Source of the DNA: CAVSCD01 sp963726335
GTDB lineage: Bacteria; Acidobacteriota; Aminicenantia; Aminicenantales; UBA8522
Direction of reading: 5' to 3'
NCBI GenBank assembly: GCA_963726335.1
Contig: CAVSCD010000012.1
Span: 558,001-622,000, forward strand
Length of the DNA stretch: 64,000 nucleotides
In this document: piece after piece, positions 1 through 7,682 of the stretch
How positions within the stretch are numbered: the first letter of the stretch is position 1
Layout: every line of letters starts with the position of its first letter
The notes under the pieces: model-generated
Databases searched by the model: none
Told to the model about the DNA's origin: nothing
What the model saw: the letters and a program-made list of their open reading frames with translations, nothing else
Position numbers and translations under genes: made by a program

Positions 1-1055
1 TCGCGCCCGCCCGCTTCTTGAGCCGGTGCCGTTCGAATCCCAGGCGGACGAGCTCTTCGATCAGCCGGCCGAACGGCAGGCCGGTGGCATCCCAGAGTTT
101 CGGGTACATGCTGATCTCGGTGAAACCGGGGATGGTGTTGATCTCGTTGATAAAAAGCTTGCCGGTTCTCTTTTCGAGGAAAAAATCCAGTCGGGCCAGC
201 CCCGAGCATTCGACGGCCTGGTAGGCCTCGACGGCCAATCTCCGGACCCGTGCGACCGTCTCCGGCGGCAGATCGGCCGGGATCCGGAACGTCGTTTTGT
301 TGTCGATGTATTTATCGCGGTAATCGTAGAAATCCCGGTTGGGGATGATCTCCCCCGGGAGCGAAGCCTTGGGGTGATCGTTGCCCAGGACGCTGCACTC
401 GATCTCGCGCGCCTCGACGCCTTGCTCCACGACGATCTTCCGGTCGTACCGGAACGCTCGCCGGATGGCGGTCGCGGTTTCGCCGGCGCGGCTCACCCTG
501 CTGATCCCGACGCTCGAGCCCAGGTTGGCCGGCTTGACGAAAACCGGAAGCGCGAGTTCCTGGGCGATCCGGGCGAGGGCCGCGGCACTCCCGGCGCGCC
601 AGTCCGCTTCGAGGAATGTCAGGTGCTTGACGATCGGCAGGCCCCGGGCCGCAAAGAGCGATTTCATCACATCCTTATCCATCCCGGCGGCCGACCCCAG
701 CACGCCGGCGCCGACGTAGGGGACGTCGGCCATCTCGAGGAGGCCTTGGACCGTGCCGTCCTCGCCGCAGGGCCCGTGGAGGACGGGGAAGTAGATGTCG
801 GCGGCCAGAGGGCTTGTGCCCCGGCCGCCCCACGGCAGGAACGAGTGTGCCGGCCCGGCGTTCAGCTGGCGGGGCGGCAGAAGGGGAGTGGCGACTTTTT
901 TCCAGGCGCCTTGCTTGTCAATGAAGATCGAAACGACGCGGAATCTCTTTTTGTCGATGTTCCGGTAGACGGCCGAGGCCGAAGCCAGAGAGACGTCGTG
1001 CTCGGCCGACCGGCCGCCGAAAAGGAGTGCGATCGTTTTTTTGGGGCGTCTCAAG
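1..1055 (-). CDS. ddl: D-alanine--D-alanine ligase (3' end outside window)
   Basis: ATP-grasp ligase that makes the D-Ala-D-Ala dipeptide for peptidoglycan in the cytoplasm. Reading the minus strand gives the family's N-terminal signature LLFGGRSAEHDVS, then VLHGPCGEDGT, VPYVGAGVLGSA with the following KDVMK, the ATP-grasp stretch PVFVKPANLGSSVGIS, and near the edge LFINEINTIPGFTEISMYP, which carries the Mg/ATP-binding residues. No ATG precedes the conserved start. The in-frame stop lies only two codons before a TTG at 1055-1053, so TTG is taken as the start. About 350 residues are visible, so only the extreme C-terminus is missing. The opposite strand also has a long open frame, which is an antisense shadow. 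Confidence 0.93.
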
Positions 1056-1121
1056 GGCTCTTAAGGAGCTTATATTAGCGGATTCCTCCCTGTCTGTCCA
1101 ACGATCGCGCGACAGCCGGGA

Positions 1122-1391
1122 TCAGAGGGCGATCTTGAGGCTTTTGCTGGGCGTGAACTTGACCCTTTTCTTGGGGGGGATGGCCACCTGCTCCCCGGTC
1201 TTCGGGTTGCGGCCTTTCCTGGCCTTCCGTTCCTTGACATCGAAGCTGCCGAACCCGGAGAAGGTGACCTTTTCCCCGGCCTTGAGGGCAGTCTTGATGC
1301 CCTCGATCAGCGTGGAGAAGGCTTTGGCCGACTGGAGATAGGTGATCCCCGAATCCTTGGCCATCCTCGAAATCGTCTCTTTCTTGTTCAT
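1122..1391 (-). CDS. hup: HU-family DNA-binding protein
   Basis: Small basic nucleoid protein that bends DNA as a dimer. The 89-residue product has the complete HU/IHF layout: helical N-terminus starting MNKKETISRMA, the central GEKVTFSGFGSF strand region, and the DNA-binding arm with GRNPKTGEQVAIP, followed by a short C-terminal helix. The ATG at 1391 is preferred because GGAGG lies six bases upstream; a TTG at 1397 would sit directly on that site. It is monocistronic, with its own sigma70-type promoter upstream. The sequence does not distinguish HU-alpha, HU-beta and IHF-like subtypes. Confidence 0.95.
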   Translation of the reverse strand: MNKKETISRMAKDSGITYLQSAKAFSTLIEGIKTALKAGEKVTFSGFGSFDVKERKARKGRNPKTGEQVAIPPKKRVKFTPSKSLKIAL

Positions 1392-1442
1392 GCTCAACCT
1401 CCGCTATCCTTACGCGGCTTAATTTGCTCAGTTCCCATAACT

Positions 1443-1471
1443 ATGTTATGAGGAAGATGAAAATCTGTCAA
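1443..1471 (-). promoter_or_regulatory. sigma70-type promoter of the HU gene
   Basis: On the minus strand, TTGACA (1471-1466), a 17-base spacer and TAACAT (1448-1443) lie about 50 bases upstream of the HU start codon. The -35 box is a perfect consensus and the -10 box matches 4 of 6. Confidence 0.6.
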
Positions 1472-1526
1472 GCCGTGGGAAATAAGTTGTTGACTCTCCG
1501 GAACGGCCGCGGTCGGGCGGTCCGTG

Positions 1527-1556
1527 TTGACAGGCCCCCCCTATTTCTGCTAGGTT
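1527..1556 (+). promoter_or_regulatory. probable promoter of the tRNA-Gly/tRNA-Cys unit
   Basis: A perfect TTGACA at 1527-1532 is followed after 18 bases by TAGGTT (1551-1556), about 32 bases before the first tRNA. A C-rich run fills the spacer. The -10 is weak, but the distance suits a stable-RNA promoter. Confidence 0.45.
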
Positions 1557-1588
1557 TAATCGGATGCTTTTGCCGGCGTCAACCCGGT

Positions 1589-1663
1589 GCGGGCGTAGTT
1601 CAGTGGTAGAACGTCTGCTTGCCATGCAGAAGGTCGTGGGTTCAAGTCCCATCGCCCGCTCCA
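1589..1663 (+). tRNA. tRNA-Gly (GCC anticodon)
   Basis: Complete cloverleaf. The acceptor stem GCGGGCG pairs with CGCCCGC, with U at the discriminator position and an encoded CCA. The anticodon GCC is at 1621-1623 in a seven-base loop closed by the TCTGC/GCAGA stem, and the T-loop is GTTCAAGTC. It lies 30 bases upstream of tRNA-Cys and is probably co-transcribed with it. Confidence 0.97.
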
Positions 1664-1693
1664 GTCGAACCCGGCGATGCTTATGACCAAGAA

Positions 1694-1769
1694 GGCGCGG
1701 TACCCAAGCGGTTAAGGGAGAGGTCTGCAAAACCTCGATTCGGCGGTTCGAGTCCGCCCCGCGCCTCCA
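1694..1769 (+). tRNA. tRNA-Cys (GCA anticodon)
   Basis: The acceptor stem GGCGCGG pairs with CCGCGCC, with discriminator U73 and an encoded CCA. The anticodon GCA is at 1727-1729 between AGGT and ACCT stem sides, and the T-loop is GTTCGAGTC. U73 and GCA are the main cysteine identity elements. It forms a pair with the upstream tRNA-Gly. Confidence 0.97.
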
Positions 1770-1778
1770 TCCCTCTCT

Positions 1779-1791
1779 CCCCGGCTCGGGG
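1779..1791 (+). terminator. short GC hairpin after the tRNA pair
   Basis: CCCCG and CGGGG pair around a three-base loop ten bases after tRNA-Cys. No T-run follows, so it may only protect the 3' end of the transcript or act as a weak terminator. Confidence 0.3.
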
Positions 1792-1833
1792 ATAGAAAAT
1801 CCGCCAAGAATTCCATTGACTAGCGGGCCTTTT

Positions 1834-1839
1834 TATAAT
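1834..1839 (+). promoter_or_regulatory. -10 box upstream of the Yip1-like gene
   Basis: A perfect TATAAT lies 38 bases before the ATG of the Yip1-like gene. A TTGACT lies only 12 bases upstream, too close for a normal -35, so the -35 assignment is left open. Confidence 0.4.
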
Positions 1840-1877
1840 AGATTCCTGCCAAATCGGTATTCGCACAGGAGGCGCAT

Positions 1878-2468
1878 ATGGATCTGGTCAAGAGAGCTCA
1901 AGGCATCATCCTGAAGCCCAAGGAAGAGTGGGCCGTGATCAAGGAGGAGCCGTCAACCGTTCCCGAACTGTTTACGAAGTATGCCTGCATCCTGGCGGCC
2001 ATCCCCGCGGTGGCCATGTTCCTCGGCTGGGCGCTCATCGGATTTCGCGTTCCGTTCAGCGGCGCCTCGTGGACGGGCCGTGGTCTTCTTTACGCCATCT
2101 TTTCTTATATCCTCGGTCTGGTCTCCGTTTATATCTTCGGGTTCGTGATCAACGCCCTGGCGCCGAATTTCGGGTCGACGCAGAATCCGCTCCTGGCCAT
2201 GAAGCTGGCCGTGTACAGCATGACCCCCGGCTGGGTGGCGGGCGTCTTCCACATCATCCCGGCGCTGGGGATCCTGGCCGCCATCGGCTCCCTGTACGGC
2301 CTCTATGTCCTGTACCTGGGATTCAGCCACCCGCTCATGGGGACGCCCAAGGAAAAAGTCATGGGCTACATCGTCGTCAGCGGGATCGTGATGATCGTGC
2401 TCACGTTCGTTGTCAGCGCCATCCTGGGCGCGGCGTTCGCCATGCGCGGCGTGATGTCCGTATTCTGA
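1878..2468 (+). CDS. Yip1-domain integral membrane protein
   Basis: A 196-residue protein with five to six predicted membrane segments at roughly residues 35-55, 73-95, 105-120, 122-148 and 160-187. The soluble N-terminal motif LVKRAQGIILKPKEEW is typical of bacterial Yip1-domain proteins. The family's bacterial function is not defined. An AGGAGG eight bases upstream fixes the ATG. The gene stands alone between the tRNAs and the convergent pyr operon. Confidence 0.75.
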   Translation: MDLVKRAQGIILKPKEEWAVIKEEPSTVPELFTKYACILAAIPAVAMFLGWALIGFRVPFSGASWTGRGLLYAIFSYILGLVSVYIFGFVINALAPNFGSTQNPLLAMKLAVYSMTPGWVAGVFHIIPALGILAAIGSLYGLYVLYLGFSHPLMGTPKEKVMGYIVVSGIVMIVLTFVVSAILGAAFAMRGVMSVF

Positions 2469-2519
2469 GCTGCGGGTTCAGGCGAAGAGAAGAGGAGCGC
2501 GGACCGAGCTCTCCCTGTT

Positions 2520-3257
2520 TTAGGAGCGGGGAAAGCTCTGCGCCAGTTCCCGGACGATCAAGGCGAAGGCGTCCCGGGGGGACGGCGCTCCCGTGACCGG
2601 GCGGCCGATCACCATGTAGTCGGCGCCCCTGAGGACCGCCTCGGCCGGGGTCATGACGCGCTTCTGGTCCTGGGTCGCGGCCCAGGCGGGCCGGATCCCC
2701 GGTGTCACGACCAAAAACTCCCGGCCAAGCTCGCGCTTGATGATCTCGATCTCGTGAGGCGAGCAGACCACGCCGTCGACCCCCGCTTCTCCGGCCAGCC
2801 TGGCGAGCCGTAGGACTTGCTCGGACACGGGAAAGGCGCACCCGACATCGCGGAGCTGCTCGTCCTTGAGGCTCGTCAGAACGGTCACCCCGAGGAGGAT
2901 CGGTCTGGGTCGGCCGGTCGAATCCGCCTCGGAGCGGGCCGCGTCGACCGCCCGTCGGAGCATGTCCCGGCCTCCCGAGGCGTGGAGGGTCAGCATGTGA
3001 ACGCCGAGCCGGACGGCCGACCGGACGGCCCCCGCGGCCGTGTTGGGGATGTCGTGGTACTTGAGATCGAGGAAGGCTTTCTTGCCGAGCCCGGCGACCT
3101 CCTCGAGGAGCGCCGGACCTTCGGCGGTGAAGAGCTCCATCCCCACCTTGAAGACGCGGGCCTCGGGGAGCTCGATGGCCAGCGCCAGCGCCTCGGCCTT
3201 CGTCCCGACATCCAGCGCGATGATGATCTTGTCTTCGATGGTTGTCGTGTTGGACAT
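2520..3257 (-). CDS. pyrF: orotidine-5'-phosphate decarboxylase
   Basis: Last step of UMP synthesis: it decarboxylates OMP. The 245-residue TIM barrel has the N-terminal IIIALDVG, the catalytic signature FLDLKYHDIPNT (the Asp-x-Lys-x-x-Asp catalytic array), VTVLTS, and the C-terminal phosphate loop VTPGIRP followed by YMVIGRPV. Length is normal. It is the last gene of pyrK-pyrD-pyrF, 13 bases after pyrD, with a GAGG five bases before its ATG. Confidence 0.96.
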   Translation of the reverse strand: MSNTTTIEDKIIIALDVGTKAEALALAIELPEARVFKVGMELFTAEGPALLEEVAGLGKKAFLDLKYHDIPNTAAGAVRSAVRLGVHMLTLHASGGRDMLRRAVDAARSEADSTGRPRPILLGVTVLTSLKDEQLRDVGCAFPVSEQVLRLARLAGEAGVDGVVCSPHEIEIIKRELGREFLVVTPGIRPAWAATQDQKRVMTPAEAVLRGADYMVIGRPVTGAPSPRDAFALIVRELAQSFPRS

Positions 3258-3270
3258 GTCTTCCTCGGTG

Positions 3271-4185
3271 TCAATCGGTCTTCAGCGTGCCGATGACCTC
3301 CTCGACCCGCCCGATCTTCTTCTCCCGGCAGAAGTCCTCGATCTCGCCGACGATCCGGACCGAGGCCCCGGGGTCGATGAAGCTGGCCGTCCCGACTTCG
3401 ACGGCCCGGGCGCCGACGATCATGAACTCGAGGGCGTCTCGCCCCGTCATGATGCCGCCCAGGCCGATGACCGGGATCTTGACCCGGTTGGCGACCTGAT
3501 AGACCATCCTGAGGGCGACGGGCTTGATCGCCGGGCCGCTGAGGCCGCCCGTGACATTGGCGAGGCGAGGACGCCGTGTTTCGACATCCACGGCCATCGC
3601 CAGCAGCGTGTTGATGAGCGAGATGGCGTCCGACCCGGCTTCTTCAGCCGCCAGAGCGACGGAGACGATATCCGTAACGTTCGGCGAGAGCTTGGTGATG
3701 AGCGGCCGCTTGGCGGCGGCCTTGGCGAGCTTGACGAGAGCATATGTGCTGTCCGGGCTGAGCGCCGGGCAGCGGCCCCCCGACCGGACGTTCGGACAGG
3801 AAATATTGAGCTCGTAGGCCGCGATGCGGCCGTCCCGGTTCAGGCAATCGATGACCGCGACGTATTCCTCGTCGGTCTCGCCGCAGACATTGACGATGAT
3901 GGGGGTCTTGAGCCGGGCGAGCTTGGGCAGCACCTTTTCGCAGAAGGCGGGCGTCCCGATCCCCTGGAGCCCGATGGCGTTGAGCAGGCCGCTCGCGGTT
4001 TCGGCCAGACGGGGCGGCGGGTTGCCCTGGCGCGGTTCGAAATAGAGCCCCTTGACGACGATGCCGCCGAGCTTATTGAGGTTGAGGAACGGCTTGAACT
4101 CGAGGCCGTAGCCGAAGGTGCCGCTCGCCGCCAGGACAGGGTTCCGGAGCTTGAGGAATCCGAGGTCGACGGAGAGGTCGATCAT
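3271..4185 (-). CDS. pyrD: dihydroorotate dehydrogenase, catalytic subunit (class 1B)
   Basis: Oxidises dihydroorotate to orotate using FMN and passes electrons to PyrK and then NAD. The 304-residue barrel contains NPVLAASGTFGYG, the class 1 catalytic cysteine Cys130 in NISCPNV, and the FMN-phosphate region VIGLGGIMTGRDA. Class 1B is supported by the adjacent pyrK. The ATG at 4185 overlaps the pyrK stop by four bases, so the two subunits should be translationally coupled. The open frame continues upstream opposite pyrK's reading frame, but that part is not coding. Confidence 0.96.
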   Translation of the reverse strand: MIDLSVDLGFLKLRNPVLAASGTFGYGLEFKPFLNLNKLGGIVVKGLYFEPRQGNPPPRLAETASGLLNAIGLQGIGTPAFCEKVLPKLARLKTPIIVNVCGETDEEYVAVIDCLNRDGRIAAYELNISCPNVRSGGRCPALSPDSTYALVKLAKAAAKRPLITKLSPNVTDIVSVALAAEEAGSDAISLINTLLAMAVDVETRRPRLANVTGGLSGPAIKPVALRMVYQVANRVKIPVIGLGGIMTGRDALEFMIVGARAVEVGTASFIDPGASVRIVGEIEDFCREKKIGRVEEVIGTLKTD

Positions 4186-5006
4186 GCCTCCTCCCAGACG
4201 ATCTCCGAATTCCTGAACACCGGACCGTCCTCGCAGATCTTCACCCAGCCGGTGCGCCCGGCCTTCCGGATCCTCTTCACGCATCCCCAGCAAGCGCCGA
4301 TGCCGCAGCCCATGATGGATTCGAGGGAGAACTGCGCCGGGACCCGGTAGCGGTCGGCAATCCCGGCGACGCCTTTCAACATGGCGTCGGGGCCGCAAGC
4401 GAAGATCTCCGGCCGGGGGAGGGCACGTCCCCGCCGCGGCGCGTTGAGCCAGCGCGCGAGCTCCCGCTCCAGCATCGGGCAGATGAACCCATGGTATCCG
4501 AGTGAGCCGTCGTCGGTCGAGACGAACAGGTCGAACCCCTGCTCGATTAACTTGGAGAGGAGAGGGAGATGGAATTCGGTCCGCCCGCCGTAGAAGATCC
4601 TGGGCCGGACCCCCCGCGCCCGCAGCTCCCGGGCCAGAAAGTAAAGCGGCGCGATGCCCCGGCCGCCGCCGACGAGGAAGGCCGTCCGGCCCGGCTGCCT
4701 TTTCCGGGAGATGCGGAATCCCTTGCCGAGCGGACCCAGGATATCCAGGGTCTCGCCGGGGTTCCTTTCGGCCAGGATGGCGGTTCCGGCGCCCACCTTT
4801 GAAAAAAAGATCTCCAGGCGGTTTTTCTCCCGCGCGTGAATGCTGAACGGCCGCCGAAGGAGGGGATAAGGTTCGTCGCTGACCCGGACCATCAGGAATT
4901 GCCCGGGCTCGGCTTTTTTCGCCGCGAGGGGCGAATCGAGCGCCAGCAGGCAATACTCCCCCCAGGTCTCTTTTCGGACGATAAGCGCCGCCGGGTCTTT
5001 GAGCAT
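4182..5006 (-). CDS. pyrK: dihydroorotate dehydrogenase, electron-transfer subunit
   Basis: FAD and [2Fe-2S] subunit that carries electrons from PyrD to NAD. Of 274 residues, the N-terminal half is a ferredoxin-reductase-type FAD domain (LLRRPFSIH is the FAD-binding motif). Next comes the NAD domain with FLVGGGRGIAPL and IFACGPDAML. The C-terminus has the iron-sulfur ligands Cys234, Cys239, Cys242 and Cys258 in the expected C-x4-C-x2-C-x15-C spacing. It is the first gene of the pyr operon and starts 50-100 bases from the divergent aminotransferase promoter. Confidence 0.96.
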   Translation of the reverse strand: MLKDPAALIVRKETWGEYCLLALDSPLAAKKAEPGQFLMVRVSDEPYPLLRRPFSIHAREKNRLEIFFSKVGAGTAILAERNPGETLDILGPLGKGFRISRKRQPGRTAFLVGGGRGIAPLYFLARELRARGVRPRIFYGGRTEFHLPLLSKLIEQGFDLFVSTDDGSLGYHGFICPMLERELARWLNAPRRGRALPRPEIFACGPDAMLKGVAGIADRYRVPAQFSLESIMGCGIGACWGCVKRIRKAGRTGWVKICEDGPVFRNSEIVWEEA

Positions 5007-5025
5007 TTGCCGGGCCGAAGGGGAA

Positions 5026-5051
5026 ATTATCAGAAACCTCGCGTTTTGACA
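5026..5051 (-). promoter_or_regulatory. probable pyrKDF promoter
   Basis: On the minus strand, TTGTCA (about 5051-5046), a short 15-base spacer and GATAAT (5031-5026) lie upstream of pyrK. Its -35 element is the complement of the divergent gene's TTGACA, so the two promoters share bases and could interfere with each other. Confidence 0.4.
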
Positions 5052-5086
5052 AGCCGGAGGCGTTTGGACAATAATGACCTCATTAT
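5046..5086 (+). promoter_or_regulatory. promoter and palindromic operator candidate of the aminotransferase gene
   Basis: TTGACA (5046-5051), an 18-base spacer and AATAAT (5070-5075) make a strong sigma70-type promoter. A perfect inverted repeat, ATAATGA-CC-TCATTAT (5071-5086), overlaps the -10 box and the expected transcription start, which is a typical position for a repressor site. Confidence 0.55.
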
Positions 5087-5110
5087 CCGGACGACGAGGA
5101 GCACTCAGCC

Positions 5111-6307
5111 ATGGACGTCTCGTACCGGGGACAAACCATCCAGGCTTCCCCCATCAGAAAGTTCAAGCCGTTCGCCGACGACGCCATCAAGAGAGGCGTC
5201 AAGATCTATTTCCTGAATATCGGCGACCCCGATGTGCCGACCCCGCGGCCGGTCATCGAGTCCTTTCACGCCTTCAACGACGAGGTCCTGGGCTACGGCC
5301 CCGCTCAGGGCTTTCTCGAGCTCCGGCAGGCCATCGCCCAATATTTCGGCACTTACGGAATTGCCCTGAGCGAAAACCAGGTGGTCGTCACACTCGGCGG
5401 TTCGGAAGGGATCTTGTTCTCCTTCGCCTCCGTGGCCGACCCGGGGGACGAGATCATCATCCCCGAGCCTTTCTACACGAATTATAATGGGTACGCCTCG
5501 CTGGCCTCCCTCAAGATCGTGCCGCTGACGCTCAGCGTCTCGGACGGCTATCACCTGCCGCCCCGGGAAGAGATCGAGGCCAAGATCACCCGCCGGACCA
5601 AGGCCATCCTCCTGTGCTCGCCCAACAACCCGACCGGTACGGTCTATTCCCGAGAAGAGCTGGCCCGTGTCGCCGCGATCGCCAGGGACCGGGACCTCTT
5701 TCTCATCGGGGATGAAGTCTACAAGGAGTTCATCTACGACGGCCGGACGCACCAGAGCATCCTGGAATTTCCCGAGATCGAGGAACGGGCGATCGTCGTT
5801 GACAGCATTTCCAAGCGGTTCAGCTGCTGCGGGGCGCGCATCGGCGCCGTCATCAGCCGGAACTGCGATGTCCACCAGGCCGTCCTCCGCTTCGCCCAGG
5901 CGCGGCTCTGCCCGCCGACCGTCGAGCAGCGGGCGGCGATCGCGGCCTACAATATGGGCATGGGCTATTTCCAGCCTGTCCGCCGAGAGTACGAAAACCG
6001 CCGGAACGTCCTCTATGAAGGGCTCCGCGGCATCCCGGGCGTCGTCGCCTACAAGCCCGAAGGAGCTTTCTATATCACCGTCAAGCTGCCCATAAAGGAC
6101 GGCGAGCACTTTGTCGTCTGGATGCTGACCGAGTTCAGCGTGGACGGAGAGACGGTCATGGTGGCCCCGGGCTCGGGCTTCTATTCGACACCCGGGAAGG
6201 GCATGGACGAGGTGCGGATCGCCTACGTTCTCGAGGCCGCCAAGATCCGGCGGGCGGTCGAGATCCTCCGGGCCGGGCTGGAGAAATACCGGAAGCTTTT
6301 CGGCTGA
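5111..6307 (+). CDS. PLP-dependent aminotransferase, class I/II (AspC-like)
   Basis: A 398-residue fold-type I aminotransferase, probably acting on aspartate or another amino acid. Visible PLP contacts are the GGSEG loop (97-101), the NNPTG motif (172-176), Asp201 and Tyr204 in DEVYKEF, and the Schiff-base lysine Lys235 in DSISKRFS. The C-terminal region with VRIAYV supplies the carboxylate-binding Arg. The substrate cannot be named from sequence. The ATG lies about 36 bases after the -10 box and carries a GAGGAG upstream. It is followed five bases later by the rhodanese gene, so the three genes to 7235 may be one operon. Confidence 0.85.
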   Translation: MDVSYRGQTIQASPIRKFKPFADDAIKRGVKIYFLNIGDPDVPTPRPVIESFHAFNDEVLGYGPAQGFLELRQAIAQYFGTYGIALSENQVVVTLGGSEGILFSFASVADPGDEIIIPEPFYTNYNGYASLASLKIVPLTLSVSDGYHLPPREEIEAKITRRTKAILLCSPNNPTGTVYSREELARVAAIARDRDLFLIGDEVYKEFIYDGRTHQSILEFPEIEERAIVVDSISKRFSCCGARIGAVISRNCDVHQAVLRFAQARLCPPTVEQRAAIAAYNMGMGYFQPVRREYENRRNVLYEGLRGIPGVVAYKPEGAFYITVKLPIKDGEHFVVWMLTEFSVDGETVMVAPGSGFYSTPGKGMDEVRIAYVLEAAKIRRAVEILRAGLEKYRKLFG

Positions 6308-6312
6308 AGCTC

Positions 6313-6792
6313 ATGCGCCTGAAAAGGCTCGTCACCGGGGTCCTGGCGATCGTCGTTCTCGGCATGGTCCTGGGGGTGGTATCCCATTTCTCCCTCGTGA
6401 GGCGGTTTTTTGCCGGCGAATTCCGGGCGAGCTTCGTCGACGCCAAACGCTACCCCGGGATCGTGTTCATCGCCCGGGCCGAGGTCGAGGACCTCGTCCT
6501 CGGCGGACAGGCCGTGGCCGTCGACAGCCGGACTCCCGCCGAATACGCGGCCGGACATATCCCGGGCGCGCTCAACGTGCCGCTCGAGTCGAGCGACCGG
6601 GCGCTGGCGGATCTTGCGGCCAGGTTCCCGCTCGGGCAGTCGATCGTGGTTTATTGTGAGGGCGGCGACTGTCAAACGAGCACGGCCGCGGCCCGGCTCA
6701 TCCACGACCGGGGATTTCGCGACATCCGGATTTACCAGGGCGGCTGGACGGACTGGGCGTCGGCGGGCCTGCCGGTGGAAGCGCCGCAATGA
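6313..6792 (+). CDS. membrane-anchored rhodanese-domain protein
   Basis: The 159-residue product has an N-terminal membrane segment (about residues 7-28) and then a single rhodanese domain. That domain shows VDSRTPAEYAAGHIPGALNVP and the active-site loop CEGGDCQTS, where the first cysteine is the expected sulfur carrier, and ends with YQGGWTDWASAGLPV. It probably faces the periplasm. Its stop codon overlaps the start of the MauE-like gene by four bases (ATGA). The pairing suggests thiol or disulfide chemistry at the membrane, but the substrate is unknown. Confidence 0.8.
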   Translation: MRLKRLVTGVLAIVVLGMVLGVVSHFSLVRRFFAGEFRASFVDAKRYPGIVFIARAEVEDLVLGGQAVAVDSRTPAEYAAGHIPGALNVPLESSDRALADLAARFPLGQSIVVYCEGGDCQTSTAAARLIHDRGFRDIRIYQGGWTDWASAGLPVEAPQ

Positions 6793-7235
6793 TCCGCAAC
6801 AGGCGGCTTCTTTTTTTCTTCAGGCTCGCCGTCGGGGGGGTGTTCATCTGGGCCGGGGTCCTGAAGGTCGGCGACCCCCTCGGGTTCGCCCAGACCATCA
6901 AGAATTTTCAGGCCTTTCCCGATGACTTCATTTTCGTCATCGCCTTGGTGCTTCCCTGGGTCGAGGTGCTGTGCGGGGCGGGCCTCATCGCCGGGGTCCT
7001 CAGGAGGTCGAGCGCGTTCATCGCGGCGGTCCTTCTCGCCGGCTTCATCGCCCTCGTGGGCTCGGCGCTGCTGCGCGGGATCGATACCTCGTGCGGTTGC
7101 TTCGGCAGCCTCAGCCGCCGGGCCGACCTGGGGCTCATGCTCATGGACACCGTTCTTCTTCTGATGGCGGTCAACGTGTTGGCGGCGGCCGGACCGAAAA
7201 AGGCGCCGGCGGCGGGGCGGCCCGATTTCTTCTAG
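6789..7235 (+). CDS. DoxX/MauE-family membrane protein
   Basis: A 148-residue protein with four membrane segments (about 8-22, 43-65, 70-92 and 115-132). The family motif FIWAGVLKVGDP lies near the N-terminus and a conserved cysteine pair, SCGCFG, sits between helices 3 and 4. In related proteins such cysteines serve redox maturation. It is translationally coupled to the rhodanese gene. Its TAG stop forms part of a CTAG at which a repeat element has inserted (see 7236-7433). Confidence 0.75.
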   Translation: MIRNRRLLFFFRLAVGGVFIWAGVLKVGDPLGFAQTIKNFQAFPDDFIFVIALVLPWVEVLCGAGLIAGVLRRSSAFIAAVLLAGFIALVGSALLRGIDTSCGCFGSLSRRADLGLMLMDTVLLLMAVNVLAAAGPKKAPAAGRPDFF

Positions 7236-7433
7236 TGGTGCGTCTCGCAAATAACTTGGCTTTATAAAAGAGCAACGAAGACGCACCACCGCGGGGGAGT
7301 TTGAGGGGGACGGGGTCGTTCCCCTCAGGGGGTCAGTGGAGTGAAACGAAACGCCGAGGGGGGAGCTTGACTCCCCCCTGGAAGTGTCCCGTCTATATAC
7401 AGGACTTTGGAAAGGAACTTGCGAGACGGGACA
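7236..7433 (+). mobile_element. MITE-like element, copy 1
   Basis: A 198-bp non-coding element flanked by direct CTAG repeats (7232-7235 and 7434-7437). Its ends are inverted repeats: TGGTGCGTCTCGCAA on the left, and the right end read in reverse is TGTCCCGTCTCGCAA. Inside lie further hairpins, including arms at 7235-7245/7279-7289 and 7384-7394/7424-7434 and a GGGGGG/CCCCCC pair. A second copy is at 15545-15741, roughly 85-90% similar by eye. No transposase is present, so it is non-autonomous. A CTAG duplication fits the YTAR target preference known for IS5-type transposases. Confidence 0.8.
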
Positions 7434-7437
7434 CTAG

Positions 7438-7623
7438 CCTGAAAACTTCACGAATCGCGGCGGCCACCAGATGCGAGGCCCGAGGGGTGAAGCTGTACTC
7501 TTTGGTACAGCGAACTCCGAGAACGAAGCCGATGGGGCCGAATCGGCTCGGCCGAAAGGTAAGAGGCGCCGTATAAAGAGAGATGGAAAAAAGACGAGGC
7601 GCTTTTTATGAATAAGTCAGGCT
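7438..7623. other. non-coding spacer before the ECF promoter
   Basis: No open frame with coding character is visible between the MITE and the ECF promoter. The stretch holds short inverted repeats (GTACTCTTTGGTAC, CCGAATCGG) and AT-rich patches but no recognisable RNA or gene. Confidence 0.5.
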
Positions 7624-7650
7624 GGAACCTTTCCTACAGATAAACGTCTT
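7624..7650 (+). promoter_or_regulatory. ECF-sigma-type promoter (probable autoregulation)
   Basis: GGAACC (7624-7629), a 15-base spacer and CGTCTT (7645-7650) match the classic ECF promoter form GGAAC-N15/16-CGTC. It ends 32 bases before the ATG of the ECF sigma gene, so the sigma factor probably activates its own operon. Confidence 0.7.
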
Positions 7651-7682
7651 ATCTATGGAAATGAACAGCGCCGGAGACCGAT

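Noticed and set aside
26..1078. 350-codon plus-strand open frame
   Set aside because: It is antisense to the D-Ala-D-Ala ligase gene, which has full family motifs on the minus strand. High GC content keeps antisense frames open.
3271..5052. 593-codon reading of pyrD with a long N-terminal extension
   Set aside because: The extension lies antiparallel in frame to pyrK's coding sequence and is Arg/Pro-rich. The real start is the ATG at 4185 overlapping the pyrK stop.
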